This document shows positions 34,112-50,568 of a DNA stretch of 64,000 nt, in pieces. The position numbers were made by a program, and so were the translations under genes. The notes under the pieces are model-generated. The model worked only from the letters and a program-made list of their open reading frames with translations. It was not told the DNA's origin and did no database searches. The stretch is taken from assembly GCF_007489285.1 (NCBI RefSeq), contig NZ_VLIY01000018.1, positions 1-64,000 of the forward strand, written 5' to 3'. The DNA is from Skermania sp. ID1734. Its GTDB lineage: Bacteria; Actinomycetota; Actinomycetes; Mycobacteriales; Mycobacteriaceae. Numbering within the stretch: position 1 is the first letter of the stretch; every line of letters starts with the position of its first letter.

Positions 34112-34701
34112 TAGCAAACTCCTGAAGTAGATGAACGTCCAACCAGCAAGGATACCAACTCGTCGCAGCTGCGTTGCACGTCGTCGTTGACGATGACCCG
34201 GTCGAACTCGCCCTGAGCGGCCAATTCGACCCGGGCGGTGTCGAGACGGCGGGCAATCACCTCGGGCGATTCCGTGCCGCGGCCGGTAAGCCGCCTGACC
34301 AACTCGTCCCAGCTCGGCGGCGCCAGAAACACCAGCAGCGCCTCGGGCATCGCAGTCCGGATGGCCCGGGCACCGGCGAGATCCACCTCGACCAGCACCG
34401 GCTTGCCCGCGGCAAGCGCGGCCTCAACGGGCGCCGCGGGCGTCCCCGACCGCTGTAGCCCACCGTGAATCTCGGCCCATTCGAGTAACCCACCGCCCGC
34501 GATCATGCGGTCGAACTCGTCGCGGGACACAAACAAATAGTCGCGGCCGTCGATTTCCCCGGGCCGCGGGGCACGAGTGGTTGCCGAAACGCTGAACACC
34601 AGGTCCGGCAGGCGCTCGCGCAAACAAGCCACCACAGTGGACTTGCCAACAGCAGAGGGGCCGACCAGCACTACAAGTCGGCCCCTGTGCGCAGCGGTCA
34701 C
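34111..34701 (-). CDS. gmk: Guanylate kinase
   Basis: 196 residues. P-loop GPSAVGKST near residue 14; GMP-binding segment [20 protein letters not shown] near 40; lid and [10 protein letters not shown] near 105. It phosphorylates GMP to GDP. The gene lies 7 bp after mihF and shares a base with rpoZ. Its 3' end ([10 protein letters not shown]) is not conserved. Confidence 0.96.
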   Translation of the reverse strand: MTAAHRGRLVVLVGPSAVGKSTVVACLRERLPDLVFSVSATTRAPRPGEIDGRDYLFVSRDEFDRMIAGGGLLEWAEIHGGLQRSGTPAAPVEAALAAGKPVLVEVDLAGARAIRTAMPEALLVFLAPPSWDELVRRLTGRGTESPEVIARRLDTARVELAAQGEFDRVIVNDDVQRSCDELVSLLVGRSSTSGVC

Positions 34702-34708
34702 GTCGAGA

Positions 34709-35029
34709 TCAGGACTCGAAGTTGAACTTCGCCAGCAGGTTCTTGCGCTGCCGCTCGCCCAGGCCGCGCAGACGGCGCGTCGGCGCGATCTCGAGTTCGT
34801 TCATGATCTCCTGGGCCTTCACCTTGCCCACCTTCGGCAACGCCTCCAGCAACGCCGAGACCTTCATCTTGCCGAGGATCTCGTCGGTGTCGGCGTCGGC
34901 GAGAACCTGCTTGAGGTCGGTGCCACCACGCTTGAGGCGCTCCTTGAGCTCAGCCCGGGCGCGACGGGCGGCAGCCGCCTTCTCCAAAGCAGCGGCGCGC
35001 TGCTCATCGGTCAACTGGGGAAGGGCCAC
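34709..35029 (-). CDS. mihF: Mycobacterial-type integration host factor
   Basis: GTG start, 106 residues; the start [20 protein letters not shown] and the helix-two-turn-helix core [20 protein letters not shown] with [18 protein letters not shown] match the actinobacterial IHF family. It binds and bends duplex DNA and shapes the nucleoid; the family was found as the host factor for phage L5 integration. It heads the mihF-gmk-rpoZ-coaBC-metK cluster and probably has its own promoter in the 229-bp gap upstream. Confidence 0.97.
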   Translation of the reverse strand: MALPQLTDEQRAAALEKAAAARRARAELKERLKRGGTDLKQVLADADTDEILGKMKVSALLEALPKVGKVKAQEIMNELEIAPTRRLRGLGERQRKNLLAKFNFES

Positions 35030-35258
35030 GGTTCCTCCGTCTCATCGAACTTGCACGTCTCATCGAAACAATCGGTCGTTTCTCGCCGGATACCCAGCGC
35101 GATAGCGACCGTACCCACGGTATACGCCCATTGCGAACCCGACCCCCAGGTCAACGCCCAATTCGGTGCGTGTTACCGCAGTCCAGCTGCCACCTTACGC
35201 GCCAGCGCAACCGCGACAGCTTCGTTGTACTGGTCAAATGCCCGATTCAACTACCGGG
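35030..35258 (-). promoter_or_regulatory. Gap between pyrF and mihF; mihF promoter region
   Basis: No ORF of merit. A direct repeat CGTCTCATCGAA occurs at 35038-35049 and 35056-35067 (18-bp spacing), just before the mihF start and overlapping its 5' leader. A GTATACCGTGGG-like tract on the minus strand is a possible -10 region. The start of the gap may hold the pyr operon terminator, but no strong stem is obvious. Confidence 0.4.
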
Positions 35259-36070
35259 TCAGCGCTGCAAGAATGCGAACTTTTCGGACATCTGCTCGAC
35301 CGCTGCCCGCAATGCCGACACCGACGGCCCGGCACGCAGAATTTCCCGGGAAACACTCGGCACTACCGCGCGCAACTGGCCGTCGACCAGGCGGCGCACG
35401 TCATCGGGGCCGGCCCCTTGAGCACCGATGCCCGGCATCAAGATCGGCCCGTTCAGACGGCTTAGGTCGGGCGCCGCAGTTAGCGTGGCGCCCACAACCA
35501 CGCCGACCGAACCGAACGCGCCGGTGTTGCAATCAGCAGCGTCATCGACGATCGCCTGACTGATCGTGCGCCCACCCGACGTCGCGGCCTGCACCTGCGC
35601 GCCCTCCGCGTTCGAGGTGGCGGCGAGTACGAACAGGCCGCGATGGCGGTTGTGCACCATCTCTAGCGCCGGCGCCAGCGAGCCAAAGCCCAGATACGGC
35701 GAAGCCGTCATCGCGTCCGAGCTCAGCGGGCCGTCACCGAGCCAGGCCTGTGCATAGGCCGCCATCGTGGAGCCGATGTCTCCGCGCTTGGCGTCGGCGA
35801 CCACCAGTGTTCCCGACCCGCGCAGCACCTGAATGGTGCGTTCGAGCACGGCGATACCCTCCGACCCGTACACCTCGAAGAACGCCGCCTGCGGCTTGAC
35901 CAGCGCCACCCGGCCGTCGAACGCCTCGACGCAGATCTCGGCGAACTTCTCGAGTCCCTCCGCCGTCTCGGGCAACTCCCAGTCCCGCAGCAACTGAGGG
36001 TGCGGATCGATGCCCACACAGATCGGTCCGTAGGTGGCCATCGCCTCCTGCAGACGCAGCCCGAAAGGTC

Positions 36071-36074
<4 letters not shown>
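35259..36074 (-). CDS. pyrF: Orotidine 5'-phosphate decarboxylase (type 2)
   Basis: ATG at 36074 overlaps the carB stop by 4 bp; 271 residues, normal for the type 2 enzyme. The catalytic DxKxxD motif reads [18 protein letters not shown] near residue 95; substrate loops [10 protein letters not shown] and MPGIGAQG follow. It makes UMP from OMP and is the last gene of the pyr operon. Confidence 0.96.
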
Positions 36075-39396
<3,322 letters not shown>

Positions 39397-39397
<1 letters not shown>

Positions 39398-40539
39398 TAT
39401 TTGCTACCGCCTTCCAGCGTGCCCCCGTTGTTCCCCATGACCTCGGCGAAACGGTCGAACAAGTACGCCGCATCGTGCGGACCCGCAGCAGCTTCGGGGT
39501 GGTACTGCACCGAGAACGCTCGCCCGTTGGCGAGCCGAACACCTTCGACCACACCGTCGTTCGCACAGGTGTGGCTGACTTCCGCGGCGCCGAACGGGGT
39601 GTCGAACGTCTGCCCGGCCTCGCCCTCGAGGGCGAACCCGTGATTCTGCGCGGTGATCGACACCCGGCCGGTGTCATGCTCCATCACCGGGATGTTGATG
39701 CCGCGGTGGCCGAACTTCATCTTGTAGGTCCCCAGACCCAGCGCCCGGCCGAGGATCTGATTGCCGAAGCAGATGCCGAACAGCGGAATGCCGTCACCCA
39801 GTACCGATTTGGTCAGCTCGACGGCGCGGTCGGCGGTCGCCGGGTCGCCCGGGCCGTTCGACAGGAACACGCCATCCGGTTTCAGCGCCTTGATGTCGTC
39901 AAGGGTCGCCGCCGCGTTCACCACGTGCACCCGGACACCACGCTGGGCGAACATCCGTGGCGTGTTCGTCTTGATGCCGAGATCGACGGCAGCGACCGTG
40001 TAGCGGACGTCGCCGACCGGATCGATCGTGTACATCTCGGGCGTGCTCACCTCGTCGGCCAGTCGCGCGCCGAGCATCGACGGCTGACCGGCGACCTTGG
40101 CGACCATCTGATCGTCATCCGACAGTGCCGAGCCGCTGAAGATGCCCGCTTTCATCGATCCGCGGGTGCGCAGGTGACGCACCAGCGCTCGGGTGTCTAT
40201 GCCGGCGATGCCGACGATGTGCTGCCGTTCGAGCTCGGTCTGCAGCGAGCCTGTCGCCCGCCAATTCGACGTGCGCCGCGATGGATCGCGCACGGCGTAG
40301 CCGGCCACCCAGATCCGCGAACCCTCGTTGTCGTCGCCGTTCCACCCGGTGTTGCCGATCTGCGGCGCAGTCGCCACCACGATCTGACGGTGGTAGCTCG
40401 GGTCCGTCAATGTTTCCTGATATCCGGTCATCGCGGTGCAGAAGACAGCCTCACCGAGCGTCTCCCCTACCGCGCCGAAGCTGGTGCCCCGGAAGATCCG
40501 TCCGTCCTCGAGAACAAACGCCGCCGCTGCTGACGTCAC
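39397..40539 (-). CDS. carA: Carbamoyl-phosphate synthase small (glutaminase) subunit
   Basis: GTG at 40539 overlaps the stop of the membrane protein gene (GTGA); 380 residues. A further GTG two codons upstream is possible. The N-terminal domain ([16 protein letters not shown]) is followed by a class I glutaminase with [16 protein letters not shown] (nucleophile Cys, near residue 265), [10 protein letters not shown] and [12 protein letters not shown] (His-Glu). It delivers ammonia to CarB. Confidence 0.97.
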
Positions 40540-41027
40540 GCGCACACTCCATTCGATTCGACCCACTGCCGGTAGGCCGATTTGTCGTCACCTCGAAAGC
40601 CTGTGTCGATTTCCGTACCGGTTGGCAATTGCCAGCGGATCACCAGCAGGCCGTCGGCGGTCATCACCTTGCCGGCGAGGCCGCGCTCCGTGCGGATCTC
40701 GCGGATCGACTCGTGCGGAATCCAGATCACCGAGGCACCGTCACGCTCGAGCAGAATCCCGCGCTCGAATCTGGTCAGCTCGGCGGTGGCTCGGTAGCCC
40801 AAATCCCCCACGGCAATTCGGTCCTGCCAGTTCGGCGCAATGGTGCTGCCGACGTAGAGTCCGGTCGTCGGCTCCAGCAGCTGCGCTCCGAAATCCTGCG
40901 GCAGCACCGGCAGCTCGCCGATGCACCCAGCTTGCCGGGCAGCTCGCGCGCGCCATCCGCGATACATCAGCCACGTCATGGCTATCCAGAACGCGATACA
41001 GGCAATGACCAACAGCGCGCGAATCAC
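40536..41027 (-). CDS. Membrane-anchored PH-like domain protein of the pyr operon
   Basis: GTG at 41027 overlaps the pyrC stop (GTGA); 163 residues. One N-terminal transmembrane helix ([22 protein letters not shown]) is followed by a soluble beta-rich domain resembling bacterial PH domains ([31 protein letters not shown]). An orthologue (Rv1382 in M. tuberculosis) occupies the same place between pyrC and carA, so the link is conserved, but no function in pyrimidine synthesis is known. It could tether or sense at the membrane. Confidence 0.85.
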   Translation of the reverse strand: MIRALLVIACIAFWIAMTWLMYRGWRARAARQAGCIGELPVLPQDFGAQLLEPTTGLYVGSTIAPNWQDRIAVGDLGYRATAELTRFERGILLERDGASVIWIPHESIREIRTERGLAGKVMTADGLLVIRWQLPTGTEIDTGFRGDDKSAYRQWVESNGVCA

Positions 41028-42306
41028 CGCACCACTCCATTTCGTGTCGTGACCCGTCCGCGCAAAAAGGTCGCGGTGACCTTCGCCGGCAGGGTCATCC
41101 GGTCGTAGGGCGAATTGGCGGAGATGCTGGCCAGGTTCTCGGCCTGCACCGTCCAACTGGCTTCCGGGTCGACGAGCGTCAGGTTCGCGGGCTCGCCCAC
41201 CTCGATCGGGCGACCGTGGTCGTCGAGGCCGACGATTTCGGCGGGGCGCTCGCTCATCACCCGCGCGACCCCGCGCCAATCCAGCAGGCCCGGTCGCACC
41301 ATGGTGTCGGCGACGATCGACAACGCCGTCTCGAGGCCGAGCATCCCGGGCCGGGCGACGGCGAACTCGCAGCACTTCTCCTGCTCGGCGTGCGGGGCGT
41401 GGTCGGTGGCGACGCAGTCGATGACACCGTCGGCTAGTGCCTGCCGCAGCGCGGCGGCGTCCGACGATTCGCGCAGCGGCGGGTTGACCTTGTTGACCGC
41501 GTCGTAGGTAGCGAGCCGGGAGTCATCCAGCAGCAGGTGATGAGGCGTGACCTCGGCAGTTATCGAAATGCCTTGCTGTTTGGCCCATTTCAGCAGTTCG
41601 ACGGTTCCGGTGGTGGAGGCGTGACAGATGTGCACGCGCGCGCCCGCGTCGCGGGCCAGCAGGGCGTCGCGGGCGACGATGGATTCCTCGGCGGCGCGCG
41701 GCCAGCCGGCAAGCCCGAGCCGCGCGGCGTTCGGGCCCTCGTGAGCAACCGCGCCGACGGTCAGCCGGGGCTCTTCGGCATGTTGGGCGATCAGCACTCC
41801 CAGCGACGTGGCGTACTCGAGTGCCCGACGCATAATCAGCGGGTCGAAGACGCATTTGCCGTCGTCGGAAAACATCCGCACCCGGCCCACGCCGGCGGCC
41901 ATCGTGCCCATCTCGGCGAGTTGGGCGCCCTGCAGACCGACCGTGACCGCGCCGACGGGATGCACGTCGACGAGGCCGACTTCCTGACCGCGCCGCCACA
42001 CGTGGTCGGTGACGACCACGGAATCGGCGACGGGATTGGTGTTGGCCATGGCGAAGACCGCCGTGTAGCCGCCGAGCGCGGCCGCGGCGGAACCGGAGTC
42101 GATGGTCTCGGTGTCTTCACGGCCCGGTTCGCGCAGGTGGGTATGCAAGTCGACAAAGCCGGGCAACAGCACCTGCCCGTCCGCGTCGATGACCTCAGCA
42201 TCGGTCTCGGTGAGTTCACGGCCGATGTCAGCGATCTCGCCGTCGCGCAGCAGTACGTCGACCGGATCACCCTCGCCGTAGATGCGTGCGTTTCTGATCA
42301 GCACGC

Positions 42307-42310
<4 letters not shown>
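41024..42310 (-). CDS. pyrC: Dihydroorotase
   Basis: GTG start overlapping the pyrB stop (GTGA); 428 residues. Metal motif [20 protein letters not shown] near residue 52, later His ligands in [12 protein letters not shown] and the catalytic Asp in [14 protein letters not shown] (near 305) are all present, as in the class I enzymes. It cyclises carbamoyl aspartate to dihydroorotate. Fourth gene from the pyr promoter side after pyrR and pyrB. Confidence 0.97.
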
Positions 42311-43890
<1,580 letters not shown>

Positions 43891-43985
43891 CGTTAAAGGA
43901 TGTCTTACGGCGGTAAGCCTAGCAGGGCTTTTGTCACGCGATTGCGCCGGGTGCATCGAACGCCCATTCGACGTGTTGCACCGGT

Positions 43986-44018
43986 CTGCTTGACACATTC
44001 TCATATTTGTCCAAAACT
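43986..44018 (+). promoter_or_regulatory. Candidate promoter/operator of the TetR gene
   Basis: A perfect -35 hexamer TTGACA lies at 43990-43995; 17 bp later is AAAACT, a weak -10. The flanking TTGACA...TGTCCAA forms an imperfect inverted repeat overlapping the spacer, a plausible autoregulatory TetR site. The start of the gene is about 60 bp downstream. Confidence 0.35.
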
Positions 44019-44075
44019 TGTTCCGGCTGGGGGAGAAACCGACCGGCCGAGCCCTTAGGCCCGCCCGGAGGCAGC

Positions 44076-44654
44076 ATGACCGCATCACTCGACCGCATTC
44101 CGTATGCGAAGGCGGCGCGCAATCTGCTGCGCGAATCGGTTCTCTCGGCGACCGACGAGCTGGTGCGGCGCAACGGTTGGGCGGCCACCAGCATCAGCAC
44201 CCTCGCCCGTGCGGCCGGGGTCAGCCGACAGACCGTCTACAACGAGTTCGGTTCCCGGCAGTCCATTGCCGAGGCTTACGTTCTGCACCGCATGGAGGTG
44301 CTGCTCGAGCAGGTCTGCGCGAAACTCACCGCGCACGACACGCTCGAGGACGGCATGCGCAACGCGCTCGAGCTCTTCTTCGAGGCCTGTGATGAGCCGC
44401 TCATCCAAACCGCGCTCGACGGTGACCGGACGAACCTGATCGACCTGGTCCGAATGGCCAACGAGATTGCCACCGACCGGCTCGCCGCCGCGATCCGCGA
44501 CATCAACCCCACCATTTCGGCTGACGACGCAATCATCTTCGCGGACACAGTCGCCCGCATCGCGATGGGGCACGCCATGGCGCCGACACTGCCGCGCGAC
44601 GTGGCGATCGATCGCATGGTGCGGCTGGCTGTCATCGTTCTGCAGCGGGACTGA
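44076..44654 (+). CDS. TetR-family transcriptional regulator
   Basis: ATG at 44076 behind GGAGG; 192 residues. The helix-turn-helix is at about 32-55 (TSISTLARAAGVSRQTVYNEFGSRQS). The C-terminal ligand domain is helical and not assignable to a subgroup. It is divergent from pyrR and is followed after 21 bp by the serpin gene on the same strand, so it may control that gene. It is not part of the conserved nusB-pyrR neighbourhood of relatives, so it appears inserted. Confidence 0.88.
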   Translation: MTASLDRIPYAKAARNLLRESVLSATDELVRRNGWAATSISTLARAAGVSRQTVYNEFGSRQSIAEAYVLHRMEVLLEQVCAKLTAHDTLEDGMRNALELFFEACDEPLIQTALDGDRTNLIDLVRMANEIATDRLAAAIRDINPTISADDAIIFADTVARIAMGHAMAPTLPRDVAIDRMVRLAVIVLQRD

Positions 44655-44675
44655 CGACAGACCTATCGTCGTAGT

Positions 44676-45827
44676 GTGCCCACCACACTGACACCCGCGG
44701 TTACTGCGGCCAATGCGCTCACCGCACGCTGGCTCGACACCGCTTCTGCGGAGCAAAATGTCGTGCTTTCGGGTGCGGGGGTGTGGCCGCTCCTTGCCCT
44801 TCTGACGGATGCTGCCGACGAGCCAGCACGCTCGGAACTGCTCACCGCTGTCGATCACATTGCCGACCCGCTGAACCAAGCGGTCGAGCTCATCGACATC
44901 CTCGACGGCGCGCAGGCGCTATCGGCAGCGCTCGGGCTGTGGGTGCGTCCGCAACTGCCGCTCAACCCGGAGTGGACGGCTGCACTGCCCGCCGGCGTCC
45001 TCGACACGCTCGGCGACCAGGACCGTCTCGACGCGTGGGCCGAAACCCACACCCGAGGACTCATCCCCCGTTTCCCACTCGCCGTCGGTCCCGACGACGC
45101 GCTTGTTCTCGCGACCGCGCTTGCCGCGATGACGCGCTGGCGGGCGCCGTTCGAACCGGCCCGGCTTCACCCGCGGACGGGACCGTGGTCCGGACGAAAC
45201 CTCGAGGCACTGACCCGCTCCAGCACGAACCTGAGCGAGCTTTCGGTCTTGGACGCGCCGTCGCCGGTGACGCGATTGGTTGTCGCAGGCGAAGACGACC
45301 TCGACGTGCACCTTCTTCTTGGCGGCAGCGACCCGGGCGCGCTCATCGACGTCGGGCTGCGCGCGCTCACCGGTGCGATGACCGCGACCGACGGGGCCCG
45401 ACTGCCGATCGGCGCCACCGCACCGGGCGTCGTTGTGGCGCAAGCAGCCGGAAGCACCGACTCGCTGTCAGTTTCCTTGCCGCCGTTTTTGATTCGTTCC
45501 AGCCACGATCTGTGCCGGCAAGCGCAGCTGTTCGGCTTGCACACCGCGACGGACCCCAGCAGCGGGCATTTTCCGCGAATCAGCCCCACCCCGCTGGCGG
45601 TGGGGCGCGGCGCGCAGGACGTCATGGCCCAGTTCAGCGCCGAGGGGTTCAAAGCCGCCGCGGTCACTGCGTTCGCCGTTCGGGTCGCGGCCGCATTTCC
45701 CTTGCATCGCAATCGCGTCAAGACCATATCGGTCACGCTGGACCAGCCGTTCGCGTTCATGGCCGTGCATCGACCGACCGCTCTCGTGGTGGTCGTCGGT
45801 TGGGTGGCCGACCCCGTCGGCAGCTGA
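44676..45827 (+). CDS. Serpin-family protein
   Basis: GTG start, 383 residues, full serpin length. The hinge-like stretch AQFSAEGFKAAAVTAF (about 318-333) precedes the reactive loop, and LDQPFAFMAVHRPTALVVVVGWV near the end matches the serpin signature DxPFxFxIxxxxTGxxLFxGxV. No signal peptide is seen, so it is cytoplasmic if unprocessed. Inhibitory serpins carry T/S at P14; here it is Phe325 after Gly324, and Lys326 follows, so inhibition is uncertain. The loop residues after the hinge (AVRVAAAFPLHRN) give no clear P1. Probably co-transcribed with the TetR gene. Confidence 0.8.
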   Translation: MPTTLTPAVTAANALTARWLDTASAEQNVVLSGAGVWPLLALLTDAADEPARSELLTAVDHIADPLNQAVELIDILDGAQALSAALGLWVRPQLPLNPEWTAALPAGVLDTLGDQDRLDAWAETHTRGLIPRFPLAVGPDDALVLATALAAMTRWRAPFEPARLHPRTGPWSGRNLEALTRSSTNLSELSVLDAPSPVTRLVVAGEDDLDVHLLLGGSDPGALIDVGLRALTGAMTATDGARLPIGATAPGVVVAQAAGSTDSLSVSLPPFLIRSSHDLCRQAQLFGLHTATDPSSGHFPRISPTPLAVGRGAQDVMAQFSAEGFKAAAVTAFAVRVAAAFPLHRNRVKTISVTLDQPFAFMAVHRPTALVVVVGWVADPVGS

Positions 45828-45854
45828 CGCCGCGCGCACCAGCGCGAGCGCGAG

Positions 45855-46361
45855 TCAGGCGGGTTCGTCGTCGTCCGTGGGCCCGGCGGCCGCGGCGGCG
45901 CGAACCTGCGGCGCGATCAGGACCACTTGCCCCAGCACGCCGTTGACGAACGCCGGCGACTCGTCGGTGGACAGCTGCTTGGCCAACTCGACGGCCTCGT
46001 CGACCGCAACGACCGGCGGCACGTCGGCGGCATAGAGCAACTCCCACACCGCGATCCGCAGAATCGCGCGATCGACCGCTGGTAGTCGCTGCAGTGTCCA
46101 TTCCTGCAGATACGACTCGACGGTGGCGTCGATCCGCTCACGGTCGGTGGCCACGCCGCGGACTATCTCAAAGGTGTAGGGATTGACCGGAGCAACTTGG
46201 TCATCGGCGGCAGCCAGCTCCGCGCGCTCGTTGGCCAGCGCGACGACGTCGACGTCGCGAGCCTCGGCCTCGAACAGCAGGTCCACCGCCCGTTTGCGGG
46301 CCTTGTGCCTGCTGCCGAGTCGCTTGTATCCGTGTTTGTCAGATGCGGATGCCACAGGCAC
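45855..46361 (-). CDS. nusB: Transcription antitermination factor NusB
   Basis: GTG start shares a base with the efp stop (TAGTG); 168 residues. [19 protein letters not shown] at the start, the central [21 protein letters not shown] and the C-terminal [27 protein letters not shown] are diagnostic. It binds boxA RNA with NusE for rRNA antitermination. The N-terminus carries about 15 extra residues and the C-terminus an acidic tail (PTDDDEPA). Confidence 0.96.
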   Translation of the reverse strand: MPVASASDKHGYKRLGSRHKARKRAVDLLFEAEARDVDVVALANERAELAAADDQVAPVNPYTFEIVRGVATDRERIDATVESYLQEWTLQRLPAVDRAILRIAVWELLYAADVPPVVAVDEAVELAKQLSTDESPAFVNGVLGQVVLIAPQVRAAAAAGPTDDDEPA

Positions 46362-46924
46362 TAGGTGTTGACTCGGCCCAGGTAGCTGCCGTCGCGCGAG
46401 TCGATCTTGAGCTTGTCACCGGTGTTGATGAACAACGGCACCTGCACCTCCGCGCCGGTTTCCAGCGTGGCCGGTTTGGTGCCGCCGGTCGACCGGTCGC
46501 CCTGCAGACCGGGGTCGGTGTGCTGCACCTCGAGTTCCACCGTGACCGGCAGCTCGACGTAGAGCGGCTCGCCCTCGTGCGTGGCCACCTGCACGCTCAT
46601 GTTCTCGAGCAGGAAGCGGGCACCGTCACCGATGGTCTGTTCGCTGATCGAGATCTGGTCGAAGGTCTCGCCGTCCATGAACACGTAGTCGGTTCCGTCG
46701 TGGTACAGATACGTCATGTCCCGGCGGTCGACGGTGGCGGTCTCGACCTTCACGCCGGCGTTGAAGGTCTTGTCCACGACCTTGCCCGACAGCACGTTCT
46801 TCAGCTTGGTGCGTACGAACGCCGGGCCTTTACCGGGCTTGACGTGCTGGAACTCGATGATCTGCTGAAGCTGGCCGTCGATCTTCAGCACCAGGCCGTT
46901 CTTGAAATCGCTGGTATCAGCCAC
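46361..46924 (-). CDS. efp: Elongation factor P
   Basis: 187 residues. The N-terminal KOW-like domain has the loop [19 protein letters not shown] with the conserved Lys that may be modified; two OB domains follow, ending [13 protein letters not shown]. It relieves ribosome stalling at polyproline. No EpmA/B or YmfI-type modifier gene is nearby. Located between pepQ and nusB as in relatives. Confidence 0.97.
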   Translation of the reverse strand: MADTSDFKNGLVLKIDGQLQQIIEFQHVKPGKGPAFVRTKLKNVLSGKVVDKTFNAGVKVETATVDRRDMTYLYHDGTDYVFMDGETFDQISISEQTIGDGARFLLENMSVQVATHEGEPLYVELPVTVELEVQHTDPGLQGDRSTGGTKPATLETGAEVQVPLFINTGDKLKIDSRDGSYLGRVNT

Positions 46925-47010
46925 TTGGTCCGCGTCTCCTCAAATACGTCTCTCGCGCGACTGTGGGCAGCCGGGCGCCGCAGAGCAGTGTACCGGCCGG
47001 AAGCGATTGC

Positions 47011-48117
47011 TCAGATTGCCGTCAGCTCACGCGGCGTCATCGTCAGTAATTCCGGCCCACCGGCGCGCACCACGAGCGTGTCCTCAATCCGCACCCCACC
47101 GCGCCCGGCGAGATAGACCCCGGGCTCGACGGTGACGACCGCCGAGCCCGGGATCGATCCGCTGGCACCGGCGCCGATACCCGGCGCCTCGTGAATCTCG
47201 AGCCCCACTCCGTGGCCCAGACCGTGCGCGAACAGCTCGCCGTAACCGGCGTCGTCGATGAGCGAGCGCGCCGCGGCATCGACCGCGGCTGCCGGCATGT
47301 CGGGAGCCAGCGCTGCCCGTCCGGCCTCCTGGGCCCGCTGCACCAACTCATAGATCTCGCGCTGCCAGTGCGCTGGCGTGCCGAGCACATAGGTGCGCGT
47401 CATATCTGAGTGGTAACCGTCGACGACCGCACCGAAATCGAGTTTGACGAAGTCACCGGCCCGCAGTACTGCACGGGTCGGCCGGTGGTGCGGCACAGCG
47501 GAATTCGGTCCCGCCGCGACGATTGTTTCGAAAGAGACGGCCTCGGCGCCGTGCGCGAACATCAGGAATTCGAGTTCGCGTCCCACCTCCCGTTCCGTGC
47601 GCCCCGGACGCAGGCCGCCGTCGTCGATCAACTGCGCCAGGGCCGCGTCGGCGGCCGCGCAGGCGGCGTGCAGGGCGCGGATTTCGTCCTCGTCCTTGAC
47701 CTCGCGCAACTTTTCCACGAGGCCGGGCAGCCTGACGAGTTCGATATGTTCCGCGGCCGCCTGGAGCGAGCGGTGTTCATCGACGGTGACGACGTGGCTC
47801 TCGTAGCCGAGACGTCGGGTGCCGGGTTCTGTCGCCTCGACCAATCCGCGAGCGGCTGCCCGGGCCAGGTGCGCGCGCAGATCGGGGACCTGCTCGCCCA
47901 CCTGCGTCCGATACCGTCCATCGGTGGCGATCACCGTCGAGGCTTCCCGCTCGGCGGTGTCGGCCAAGTCGACCCACAGAGCGGCGTTCGAACCCGTAAA
48001 CCCGGTCAAATAGCGGATATTGGTGAGATTCGTGATCAGCACGGCGTCGACGTCCGCTTCCGCGGCCCGTGCCGTGTCGCGCAACGCCTGCCGCCGTGCC
48101 CGATAGTCGGCCGTCAT
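47011..48117 (-). CDS. pepQ: Xaa-Pro dipeptidase/aminopeptidase family protein (M24)
   Basis: Start at ATG 48117 (MTADYRARRQALRDT), 368 residues. Creatinase-like N-terminal domain (about 1-130) then the pita-bread domain with metal ligands in KLDFGAVVDGYHSDMTRTY, HGLGHGVGLEIHEAP, VTVEPGVY and GVRIEDTLVV; all five are present. It cleaves peptides at proline. It precedes efp, which helps make proline-rich proteins; the order is conserved in Mycobacteriales. Confidence 0.94.
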   Translation of the reverse strand: MTADYRARRQALRDTARAAEADVDAVLITNLTNIRYLTGFTGSNAALWVDLADTAEREASTVIATDGRYRTQVGEQVPDLRAHLARAAARGLVEATEPGTRRLGYESHVVTVDEHRSLQAAAEHIELVRLPGLVEKLREVKDEDEIRALHAACAAADAALAQLIDDGGLRPGRTEREVGRELEFLMFAHGAEAVSFETIVAAGPNSAVPHHRPTRAVLRAGDFVKLDFGAVVDGYHSDMTRTYVLGTPAHWQREIYELVQRAQEAGRAALAPDMPAAAVDAAARSLIDDAGYGELFAHGLGHGVGLEIHEAPGIGAGASGSIPGSAVVTVEPGVYLAGRGGVRIEDTLVVRAGGPELLTMTPRELTAI

Positions 48118-48247
48118 ACCAGCGACGGTACCGCGCCGGTCCCACGGAGACATGGTGCGTGATCTTGTGGAGCGGGCAACACAGAGCTAGCTAATCTTCT
48201 GTAACGTCCAACACATCTGCTGGCGGCAAACCCGCTACTCTGTCTGC

Positions 48248-48889
48248 ATGAATTTGTGGCTTCTGCGGGGGCTTTGCCTGGCCGCGGTGCATGTGGTCGT
48301 GCGGGTCATTGTCGGCTTACTGATCATCAAGTGGCCTCTGCACGGCGATGTGGTGCGGTGGGTTTCCCTCGTGGTGGTGCTCGCCATCGCGCTGATCTGG
48401 GGACTTTTCGACGGCCGGCGCGACCGCCGCGCCAACCCGGAGGCGGAAGACGGCGCAGACCTGACGATGCTGTGGCTCAAGGCCGGCATCGTGGGCGCGC
48501 TGGTCGCGGGCATCGTCTGCTGGATTCTGGATCTGGTGGGTATCGACGTCTCCAGCAACGGCCTGTTCTTCGAAATTACCTCGGGCGCAGCGTGGACGAC
48601 GTTGATCATCTTCGTTCCCGCGATGCTCGGCGTAGCTATCGGACGCCTGCTGGCCAACCGTGAAATCTCCAAGTCGGAGCAGCAGCGCGAACTCGTCGGC
48701 GCGGGAGCGCGGCACAGTTCAACGGCCGGTTACCAGGGCGACGAGTACTACGACGCGCCCTCGGGCGCGCATGCGCGCCCTGATGAGGAAACCACTCAGG
48801 AGTTCCCCGCGGTGCCTGCTGACGACCGGTCCGCGCGCCAAGCCACCGACACCGGCAAGCGGCGCTTCCCGTTCGGTAAGTCGAAGTAG
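48248..48889 (+). CDS. B-4DMT-family membrane protein
   Basis: 213 residues with four predicted transmembrane segments (about 5-28, 37-53, 76-100 and 116-138), which is the whole domain, then a polar C-terminal tail of about 70 residues rich in Glu, Asp and Arg. It is related to one half of DMT-type transporters and has an orthologue (Rv2536) next to pepQ in M. tuberculosis. Substrate unknown. It is convergent with aroB, with a gap of only 3 bp. Confidence 0.85.
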   Translation: MNLWLLRGLCLAAVHVVVRVIVGLLIIKWPLHGDVVRWVSLVVVLAIALIWGLFDGRRDRRANPEAEDGADLTMLWLKAGIVGALVAGIVCWILDLVGIDVSSNGLFFEITSGAAWTTLIIFVPAMLGVAIGRLLANREISKSEQQRELVGAGARHSSTAGYQGDEYYDAPSGAHARPDEETTQEFPAVPADDRSARQATDTGKRRFPFGKSK

Positions 48890-48892
48890 CGG

Positions 48893-50564
<1,672 letters not shown>

Positions 50565-50568
<4 letters not shown>

